From contig OY294068.1 in the NCBI GenBank assembly GCA_958510875.1, positions 195,634,315 through 195,698,314 of the forward strand: a stretch of 64,000 bases of DNA, in the 5' to 3' direction. The notes beneath the pieces are model-generated. The model made no database searches. It saw only the letters and a program-made list of their open reading frames with translations, and was not told the origin of the DNA. Positions 56,201-64,000 of the stretch are shown here, in pieces; position 1 is the stretch's first letter, and the number at the start of each line of letters is the position of its first letter. Origin of the DNA: Endomychus coccineus. Lineage: Eukaryota > Arthropoda > Insecta > Coleoptera > Endomychidae. The translations under genes were made by a program, and so were the position numbers.

Positions 56201-56684
56201 CTTTGTGTAAATGCGTTATAAGACTTATTATTGATCGGCTGTTCGAATTTTCAAGCTCGGAGTCAGTTGTGAATGTTTCATATCATTGTAGATGGAACAA
56301 ACTATTGGAAGTGGTTCTACTTCTAACTAATTAATTGAACATTTAGATCATTTGCAGAACCTAATTACAAATACTTCGTTGAGTTGTTGCAATTTCAGTT
56401 ACATTGTTTGACAAGTTGCTAACTTACCAACACTTCAAGCCAATAACAGCAGGACATGATCGTCGAATATTTGCTGCAAATGTGGGTGAATGGTAAAGAT
56501 TATTCAGAATACAGAGGATACCAAATCATGAATGATATGATATGTGAACGAATGAATATTTATAAGTCTTTCAATTTTGTCGAATTCCATTGTCGTTGAT
56601 GAAGTATAAAAGAGTTCACACTGTGGATACACCATGACACTATAAATGAGAAATAATCACGCTTATCCATTTAAAATACTATTA
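56201..56684. other. Intergenic, nothing recognised
   Basis: Ends at the hammerhead-like motif downstream of the PLE. No ORF of note. Confidence 0.4.
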
Positions 56685-56725
56685 AAGTCCTAAGGACATT
56701 TCAGTTAGCAAGTAACCATCATCAG
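56685..56725 (-). ncRNA. Hammerhead ribozyme-like motif beside a PLE
   Basis: The minus strand reads CTGATGA, GGTTA-CTTGC-TAACT (stem II of about 5 bp), GAAA, then TGTCCTTAGGACTTT in which GTCC/GGAC forms stem III with a TTA loop. The full CUGAUGA...GAAA core is intact; one U-U mismatch lies between stem III and the A15.1-U16.1 pair, and H17 would be U. It lies about 180 bp downstream (minus sense) of the PLE RT, the position where PLE pseudo-LTRs carry hammerheads. The flank CAAATAGT..T, CAGGC(A/T).CATTTT and TATTT is shared with 61500-61555. Confidence 0.55.
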
Positions 56726-56899
56726 AGCAAATTGAAATATAAATCAAAATGAGCCTGCCTAGATACTATTTGGGGATAATAATGTAAGCAAGGGGTAACC
56801 CTAAGAATGAATTAGTTTATCGTTTATACATTTCCATCCCTTCTAAATTGTCAAAATATTTGTCTGGTATTTTAAATTATATGGGGGAGTTGTAGATAT

Positions 56900-58260
56900 T
56901 TGTCTGGTGTTTTAAATTATATAGAGGAGTTGTTCCTCATACTGAGCTGAAGTGTTTCGTCTAGTTTGACCCACATATCATTTACAGCACGACTCACAAC
57001 CTTTCTTATCAAATACTGGATTTGTCGAAGTTGGGAACTATGAACTGGTTCTTTTGCTAATCTAGGAAATGAATTTTGGAATGTATTAATTACTAAAGGA
57101 TGTGAAGTGAAATTATTTGGAGGAAATGGCTCTAATTTGGCTAGTTGGTTGCGTTCCAAATTCCTGTTCTGTTCAGAAATTAAATCATTCATCAAAGATT
57201 TGTCGTAACTAATAATAATAATGATATAACGCTATTTGCTGAAGTTTCTCAACTTCGTTGTTATAATTTTTTTGGCTCAAAGAGACGTTCAATAACTCAT
57301 GAACAAGACTATTAAATGGAGTTATTCTATATATACATGTTATACCTATTAGTTTGAGTGGGTTTTCTGTATATGTCGAATTCCAAGTGACTACTATCTT
57401 TCATAATGTTGACATCAAGGAAAGGAAGGAGGGTCAGGTAGTTCAGTGGTAGAAACATCGAACTTCTATGGCTTACCGTCGCGAGTTCGTACCTCAGCGT
57501 CAGTGGAATTTTTCCGATCGCCCGAGAAAGAGGTGAGGCAAGATACAATGGGCCTATAGTGTCATCGAGACTACCCTGACTGCAGAATTCTACTACACGA
57601 GGTGGAGTGGTTATATATGAGGTGATCTAATTCAGACACAGGGACTGCCACACCCATAAAGGGTTTCAACCACCTCCCAGCAAAAAAAAAGTTGATTATC
57701 TGTTTCTATTTTGGCAGTGAGTTTCAGTCAATGAAATTGACTATTCAGCATGTCCAAAATGCTATGTGAATTAAAACATTTACTTGCAATCACGAAAATA
57801 TCCAAATCAAACTTTTGGGAACTGGTTCAAAGAGAGTGAATTGCCCATTACGCATCCGCTTGTTTGCGTATAGTAATTATTGATAATAGTGGAAAGATTT
57901 TGCTCTATACATAAAGATATAAGGATCTCGTAATCTTTGCAGTTTTATCAGGGATATTGATATAGGTATGAAAGCCATTTCTTCAAAATGGGTATTTGTA
58001 AATAGTAAAGCAACAGGTTCAGGTTTGAATTCTTTCAGTTTTGCAATAAGTGCCAAAGAATTTTTCACAGACAAACTTGGTGCGGCTTGGAAGTTGCTAA
58101 ATTCGTTAACTAACCATTTTGCTATATTATACGTAGAACAATTAATGTTTGGAATAATTGGTCCCATGGAATTACCCGGTTCATGAATCTTCAGCAAATA
58201 TCGTTGGACAATGGTTACCACAAATCTTCGATCAATAATTCAATTTCTAAGCAAAAAAAG
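56900..58260 (-). pseudogene. Penelope-like element reverse transcriptase, SINE-interrupted
   Basis: Minus-strand order: KIHEPGNSMGPIIPNINCST, YNIAKWLVNEFSNFQAAPSL, LSVKNSLALIAKLKEF (58200-58030; the PKIHKPG.PLRPIVS segment of PLE RTs), TQTSGCVMGNSLSL near 57860 (the FxxxxGxAMGSPLSP motif), then AKIETDNQ, a 263-bp SINE, PFLDVNIMKDSSHLEFDIYR then KPTQTNRY (57430-57330), HELLNVSLSQKNYNN near 57300-57250, and RQIQYLIRKVVSRAVNDMWV (57195-56917). The domain order is that of PLE RTs. The catalytic D-containing segment after KEFKPEPVALL is frame-shifted and the GIY-YIG endonuclease is absent here. Confidence 0.75.
57428..57690 (+). mobile_element. tRNA-derived SINE, copy 2, nested in PLE
   Basis: Head with GTTCAGTGGTAGAA (A box) and GCGAGTTCGTACCTC (B box). 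The body shares GGAATTTTTCCGAT, AGTGTCATCGAG, GAGGTGGAGTGG and GGGTTTCAACCA with the minus-strand copy at 16449-16760. It ends in A9 at 57682-57690. PLE coding sequence resumes on both sides, so the SINE inserted after the PLE. Confidence 0.8.
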
Positions 58261-59464
58261 GAACTTGGTACATATCCAACTAACCAAATCAGAGCCATAT
58301 AACTAATATGTAGTTCTATACTATGGCTAACGAATATAGTTATGGGTGAGGTGGGCAGGCCAATGCCTTCTCAATAAAACATATTTACAAAGTTACTAAT
58401 ACTTGGAGAATTCTGATTATTGATCAAGAATATTGCTATCAATAATGAGTCATGACTCACACCAAGATATATTATGATGTACCAGAAAGTATCTGACGTA
58501 ACGCAATAATCTTCTGCAAGATTACAACATATAAATAACCTCTGGGTACATGGAAAGTAAATTTGTTTTCGGAATGGATGCTCTCCATCCTAATATGCAG
58601 GTGTTTGAGATTAGTAGGCCATAGCAAGGCTCACATTCATCATGATTTGTTCCACAAACTTGTAACAAAGAATCATTAACTCTCCGAGCAGCAAACAATC
58701 TATTTTCAATTCCTTCAAGAGCGTGTCTCTGTGTCTGTTGTTACGGACCTGGGGAGGATAGAACTACTAAACTGTTTACTGTAAAGCATCCCAGGAATAT
58801 TCGATCATTATTGAACGATAAGAATGTCGCACCACCAAATTTAATGGCTTTTTAAAGGAACACGCAATTTTCTACAAATGTAACTTCGACGACAAGCCAT
58901 TTCTTGAATTTCTTTCAAATTGGGTGTTCTGCTGTTATTCTCCTCTTTGCTGTTATCGAACATTCAATCTGATATCGAAACGTTGGAGTGAATCAAGGGT
59001 AATATTTTTGTGTTTTTCATTTCCCGTTCCGCGTTGGGAAAGGGGGAACGAACTTCGAACATCCTCGTTACTTGGTTTATATGTAAATAATTGAGTAACA
59101 TAAAACCTGGCTGTTGCTCCGAAAATATACGCTTGAATAATAGTTATCATACAATTTTCGAATGTTTCCAAAGAGACGAATGAACAATTCGATTCCGTTG
59201 TTACTTTCAACCTTATCGAAGATTTCATAGCTCTATTCCTAGACAGTGTTGTACATGAACGTCTATCGCAAGAAATGATAATGTATTATCAATAAAATCG
59301 TACCTAGAAGGTCATTATCAATTCGTATCCTGTAGTAAAATTTGTTCCAGTGCAATAAGTGACAATAAGCGTTATGTAAGGGTCATATATTTTTTGTTAT
59401 TTAAATATGCAAATGATTTCCCAAATTATAATCCCAGGAAAGAATAATAACATTATTCTGGTGA
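58261..59464. other. Intergenic, nothing recognised
   Basis: A minus ORF of 91 residues (58953-59228) has no recognised motif. No repeats noticed. Confidence 0.4.
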
Positions 59465-59620
59465 AGATATCATTCTCAGGCTGCAACGTGGAGCCATCAG
59501 AATCTTCTGTGGTCTTAAATATAGAAAATAATATGAACAGCTAGTCTAAGGTATGTATTTTGACTTTTTTCTGTCCATTCCTTCAACAATGCTGATGTTA
59601 CGCTTTCAAGCAGATTGCAA
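59465..59620 (+). pseudogene. Short non-LTR RT C-terminal remnant
   Basis: The + strand reads RLQRGAIRIFCGLKYRK, then after stops a YFDFFLSIPST-like stretch, matching the post-RT FxLQ(R/K)xAIRII.GLKYRExxxxLF...LxxPSI segment of jockey-type elements. About 50 codons survive. Confidence 0.5.
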
Positions 59621-59825
59621 ATGTTATCCTTGATAGAGACGTGAAGATTCCCCTTTATAAGATCTCAAATGGTCTCAACTAGTCATAGTACAATTTAACT
59701 ACCCTCCCCATACGTAGTATATAGTGTATGAGGAATGTTGTATTCGGAAAATTTTTTTTCCGCATTTTCAAGGATATGTCCGTTTGGAGCATTTCTGAAT
59801 CCATCTAGACCATTTTTGTTATGCA

Positions 59826-59865
59826 GTATGTGTGTGTGTTTGTTATTATTATTATTATTATTTAT
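59826..59865 (+). repeat. GT and ATT microsatellites
   Basis: GTGTGTGTGTTTG followed by (TTA)n. Length-variable low-complexity sequence; could be the tail of a decayed retroelement on the minus strand. Confidence 0.5.
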
Positions 59866-61459
59866 TAAATCAATAATGTTTCTGTACAATATCCTTAAAA
59901 ATAGTATTCAATTCTTAAAATATTTCACATCCTATGCTAATATTATATTATGTGTAACATGACTCCCTCAATGAAACTCTATAAAACTTTACTTATGGAA
60001 TTTAATGTGACCATTAGAGAACTGTGACACGTTGGAGTCTGATCACAATCATTGATTAGCGAGAACAAATGTAAGAATATCATTGACACTTACCCTTTTA
60101 TTCCATAAGATACTTAAGATTTCAACCCACTGGAAGGTAAGTGGAAAGGTAAACAACAAACAAGATTCAATAATAAAAGTGACAATTGAATTAATAATGA
60201 TAAATGATTATGACAATTGATAATGAGAGAATGTTATAATTTAGTTCATTACTAAAACAAAACTAGATAATGAAAATTAACTGAAAGACAGAAATGTACC
60301 TGAAAGTATTAAATTGATACACAACCAGGATGAACCTAGGACCTTGGGTTTGATTTATAATCAGTTTAACGTTTATTCATATTTTTTCTGCCTTGACTGT
60401 TGCTATACATTCGCATTATGTATATAATGGTGAGTGACTGACTGTCGAGAAAGAAAACAAGAAGTTGCCGACATAGTCGCCTCGGCATCTACTACATCAG
60501 CATTCATGTCCATACTGTATAATACTAGATAAGTTTGCTGTGCTGTATTAATTCGACCCCAATAAAATAATGATTTGGAAGAATAATGTTCCCAATATTA
60601 GCCTTGCTCTCCAGTTTTCACAAATCTCGGCCTCTTAGGACATATTCTTTTATGATTATATGATTAATTTTATGTAACAGTGGAACTGAATAACATGTAA
60701 TTGAACAGATCTAGAAGGGTTTTCAAACGGTCAACATATAAATATTTACAGAATTGTACAATGGTAGCTTAATAGGAGAACCATTATCAAAAGTCTATGA
60801 TAAGAGATATACAAGACTTTTAACTCAGTTCGAAGGAATACGCTGGACTTTTATTGCATATGAAACGCATAGCTTCTATGCTATATAGCTACCTATAAAA
60901 GAGTATTCCATGAACGGTTTTTATTTACGTTATGATATATGTCTGCATAGTTTGTTTGAGCTGAAACTTTACACTGAATGATTTCAAAAAGAAAATATAT
61001 ATATTTGACGGTAACAAAGGATTTATAGCTCTCTCTCTCTCTCTGGAAACAATATCTAATGTATCGGGATGAAAAGTTTCCTGAGAAACTCTCGGAAAAA
61101 GTTTGCATAGTCTACTATGACATGTAATTCCGGCAACAGAACACGGCTATGTAAATATTACAAACTTTACTTTAACTTGTATTCGTAATTCCCTTGCCGA
61201 TATTGTCTTTGTGTACCGAAGAGTTTTTCTGTTCCTAGTGATATTTGTTTCTACACTACTTTTTCATCAAAAATTCTAGATAACTTTCATTCGACGTGAG
61301 TTTTAAGACACAAAGTCATTTCGGGAAGTGGGATTCCTTCTCCACTTTCATGACTAGATCCAATTTTCTTACATGTAAATACCCCAATAAGCTATGAGTA
61401 AATACACTGGAATACTATGAATAAGGAGAAATCATCATTGTCCACAAGAAATACTGTTC
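59866..61459. other. Intergenic, nothing recognised
   Basis: AT-rich; a (CT)8-9 tract lies at 61029-61045. No motif-bearing ORF. Confidence 0.45.
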
Positions 61460-61500
61460 AAGTACTGAGGACTATTCAGCTTCTAAGTAGTCATCATCAG
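61460..61500 (-). ncRNA. Hammerhead-like motif, decayed
   Basis: The minus strand reads CTGATGATGACTACTTAGAA then GCTGAATAGTCC. CUGAUGA is intact but GAAA has become GAAU, stem II is poor and the cleavage-site base would be G. Flanks match both the 56685 copy (upstream side) and the 40784 copy (downstream side), linking all three into one family. Confidence 0.4.
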
Positions 61501-61699
61501 AACACATCAAAATAGAAACCAAAATGTGCCTGTTTGAACACTATTTGGACCAACGAACTCGGATATACTAGAATAAGCTAAAGTCATTTTTGAGTATCGC
61601 TAACATGTCTCTCTCCCACCATACTGTCATCTAGCTTCCCAGCAATCGTGTGGAGAAATAAAGATTGAATAGAGAGATCTCCGATATTGGCACTCGTAA

Positions 61700-62179
61700 T
61701 TCGCCGCCGCTAATCGTGTACCTACTGTCAAGAAAAGTGACATTTATTTGTAAGTTAGATATGTTGGGATGGAACATGGTAGTAATAATTGCAAACTGTT
61801 TCAGACATGATCAAGACGACAAAGAGAATATTGATGTTTCAGCACCAAAAAGATAAAATGTTTAATTAAGAGCATAGCAGTTTTACTAATATATGGTTTT
61901 ATTTATTTTAGAGCAAAACTTTCAGAAAGTGAATATGCGTCAACATCTATGACCAAAAGCAGCGTTTGGTTTGCACCAGCTAATGAGGATATCATGGTTA
62001 GTAGTAATGAGGAGCCCTTAGTTGAATCAGTTTCCGCTTCAATTACTACTACATTTCAACAGCCACTGCAGCCTTCCCCAAAAACGGTATCTAGCAAAGC
62101 ACCAGAATCGGATACTGCTTTTAGTTTTAAAGAATGTACTAATGATTTACTACAATTTACAGGAACAATAAATTGTTAA
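61700..62179 (+). pseudogene. Three-exon gene fragment with a broken splice donor
   Basis: Piece 1 (61700-61749) reads FAAANRVPTVKKSDIY and ends at ATTT|GTAAGT. A 55-bp intron ends TGTTTCAG. Piece 2 (61805-61852) reads HDQDDKENIDVSAPK. A 59-bp interval with TACTAAT branch-like and TTATTTTAG acceptor sequences follows, but its first bases are AT, not GT. Piece 3 (61912-62179) reads AKLSESEYASTSMTKSSVWF and ends FSFKECTNDLLQFTGTINC before TAA. Phases agree at both junctions (2 and 2). No family recognised; the acidic, Ser/Thr-rich text suggests a disordered protein end. A stop lies just before piece 1, so the 5' part is missing or dead. Either a host gene with an unusual or mis-sequenced donor, or a recent pseudogene. 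Confidence 0.5.
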
Positions 62180-63469
62180 TATTTATTATTAATACGTCAA
62201 CATTTTTAGAATTATATTTTCCGCAAGAAAACTTTTCAACAATGTACAATATACTTTCTCACAGAAATAAATTGACAATTTTTTATTTAAATAAAACGTT
62301 TACAATTTTACTAAAACTTTTCTTACCTGTATGTTCCCCATTCATATTGTTAGTTATATACCATGTTACATCGTGAAATCAAGAAAATCAACGCATATTT
62401 TGCTCCCACCTAATAGTCCGATTATTGTAAATGCTTCCTGATAATACGGATGAAATAAAAGCAAAAATGCTGTAGTGGCGATATACCTACTGTACTTTAA
62501 TATCAGTAGACAGAATAGAATAAAAGTATATAATCATGTTAAACATCTGTTTTTGTTCATGAAATTTTCCGGATAGGGCCCAACAATGGATTTTGTATGA
62601 ATATACTTATACAGATATGATTTGAAACCAAATTATAGGTTGATGTAGTGGTGAAAAAAGTGAAACTATTATTGTATTGCAATATAAATCAAATAATTGT
62701 GATGTGATAATGTCCTCGATAGAAACAAATGTTTTTCACTGGTTAAGAATATATAAAAATATACTTAATTGCCCAGATGTAGATGAACAAAGTGATAAGC
62801 AGCTCATAGTCTGCGCTTCAATATAGTTACTTTCACGCACACATAAATCGGAGAATGGCAAAAGAAGAAACGGCCTTACAAATTGCTATTATACCAATGT
62901 GGTCAGTAAGTGAATCAGTTTAATTGCCAAAATACCAGTCTTTTTCTGTAAAACATGGAAGAAACCCACATTTGTCATTAACATTCTTCTATGTCTACAG
63001 CTACACTGTTAATATTGGTTATAAAGTTTTTATTTTTGATGTTTCAACAGTTTAAAAAAAAACGTACCTTACTGCCTTATAAATAGTACGCCCGTGGCGT
63101 GGGGTACCCTGGAAATCAGTTTAAAATACCATATACAATACACGCCTATGCCGTGGGGTGCTATTCCTCTATCCGTACTGGATTTCTACACGTCATGTTG
63201 ACGATACAAAATTTTCTAGTTACGAATAGACTGACTAACTCTAGTATATCCGAGTTCGTTGATTTCGACCTAAAGGGATTACTCTCAGCTATAGAAAAAT
63301 CTGAATCATTAAATTGCTTTTTCCTGTAAGAATGTCTATCCTTTCTGAATTACCTAGAGATTTGTCATTATAGTGTTTCAAGAGTTATAAGCTTTTTTGA
63401 GAAATGGTGTGATCTGTATTCAAAATACTATAAATATTATAAGGGCAAAACGTTCTTTATACCGAATTA
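62180..63469. other. Intergenic / 3' flank, nothing recognised
   Basis: Possible polyadenylation signals AATAAA near 62265 and 62290 follow the preceding coding fragment. The rest holds no motif-bearing ORF. A short imperfect duplication (ACGCC.(G/A)TG.CGTGGGGT) lies at 63090-63155. Confidence 0.35.
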
Positions 63470-63650
63470 GCATGTTCCTTCTAGTTTTGCCCACATAGTA
63501 TTTTGAAACGACTCACAATATGTCGAAGTCAGGAAGTTCATTGAAGGTGTTACCTGAGCGGCTTTATAGCCTGTTCATTCATCTATAAACGGGTTGTATT
63601 GCAAAATTAGAAAACTAATTATGGCCATTGTATAACGTTATTTGCTGAAG
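63470..63650 (-). pseudogene. PLE RT C-terminal fragment, minus strand
   Basis: TTCTAGTTTTGCCCACATA, ACGACTCACAA and TATAACGTTATTTGCTGAAG match, in the same orientation and order, the minus-strand PLE at 56950-57250 (CTAGTTTGACCCACATATC, ACGACTCACAA, TATAACGCTATTTGCTGAAG). Coding is destroyed and an internal part is deleted. Confidence 0.55.
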
Positions 63651-63960
63651 GTTCACATGACTTTTTGAACACGCTAAACAATCTATTTGATTCATTCAAA
63701 TTCATTGTAGAAATAGAAACAGATAAGTAGCTTAATTTCTTTGATAATATCATCAAAGATGCTCACATTTGGAATTCTACATATACAGAAAGCCTACTCA
63801 AACCAATGGGTATACTCCAGCAGATTCAGCTACACAATTCAGTTATAGAATAGGTCCATTCTTGATTTTTGATTATATAATGTGAAACGCCCCTTTCAGC
63901 CAGTGAAATTATAACAACGAAGTTGAGAATCTTCGTAGGAGAATGGTCATCAGTTAGGCT
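63651..63960 (+). pseudogene. PLE RT fragment, opposite orientation
   Basis: The + strand reads LNNLFDSFKFIVEIETDK, then a FFDNIIKDAHIWNSTYTESL segment (for LPFLDVxIxKDxxHLEFDIYRKP), and near 63905-63955 NYNNEVENLRRRMVI. These are the same protein segment as 57720-57250 but in + orientation. With 63470-63650 it forms an inverted PLE junction. Confidence 0.5.
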
Positions 63961-64000
63961 AATATGAAGAAAAAAAAAGTAGGAAATATGATCATATGTA

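Noticed and set aside
1..64000. CRISPR arrays, bacterial operons or phage genes
   Set aside because: Introns, SINEs, PLEs and hAT elements show eukaryotic DNA; no short regular repeat-spacer pattern was seen.
1..64000. True tRNA or rRNA genes
   Set aside because: The only A-box/B-box pairs found belong to the two SINEs, which have SINE bodies and A-rich tails; no rRNA-like block was noticed.

Overview
The window reads as a gene-poor, AT-rich arthropod (insect) chromosome segment. Pointers are short canonical GT-AG introns, TA- and AAT-rich microsatellites, tRNA-derived SINEs, jockey/R1-type non-LTR retrotransposons, Penelope-like elements (PLEs), hAT elements and a protein family I associate with insects. 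A beetle is my guess for the order, but nothing here fixes it.

One multi-exon host gene is well supported. Six + strand exons between 30552 and 51476 join without a single phase conflict (1/1/1/1/2/0) into 1064 residues ending in a stop codon followed by AATAAA signals. The protein is a Thr/Ser/Val-rich, low-complexity, probably secreted product resembling insect DUF4758-type proteins. Its signal-peptide exon was not found. Its five introns (about 0.5, 4.2, 2.3, 3.8 and 7.0 kb) hold most of the interesting mobile DNA. A second, possibly decayed host gene lies at 61700-62179. A minus-strand ORF at 12753-13262 encodes a cysteine-rich CXC-like domain with an acidic tail.

Left third (1-30 kb): mostly minus-strand fragments of several non-LTR families (R4/R2-like at 0.6-1.4 kb; jockey/BS-like at 7 and 15-16 kb; RNase H pieces at 6.6 and 19.6-20.2 kb; an element with an intact FADD motif at 22-23.8 kb). 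A decayed DUF659-type hAT transposase lies at 23.9-25.3 kb, a 1.36 kb foldback palindrome at 25.5-26.8 kb, and a + strand non-LTR copy bounded by a 24-nt target-site duplication at 28.4-29.5 kb. Tandem arrays occur at 10.4-11.4 kb (394-395 bp unit) and 17.8-18.9 kb (about 300 bp unit).

Gene region (30-52 kb): introns contain two hAT-like MITEs, a second 0.87 kb foldback, an inverted element carrying two head-to-head hammerhead-like cores, further RT debris, a Helentron C-terminus (helicase motif VI plus endonuclease) joined directly to the same 394-bp repeat seen at 10.4 kb, a PLE GIY-YIG fragment, and a 1859-bp hAT element with inverted termini and a perfect 8-bp duplication.

Right part (52-64 kb): an R1-like RT, an RT fragment with an internal 298-bp tandem duplication, a Penelope RT with a SINE nested in it and a hammerhead-like motif just downstream, and inverted PLE debris at the right edge. 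The most noteworthy theme is the set of hammerhead-ribozyme-like sequences, several beside or similar to PLE remnants. All family names come from residue patterns read by eye; no search was run.
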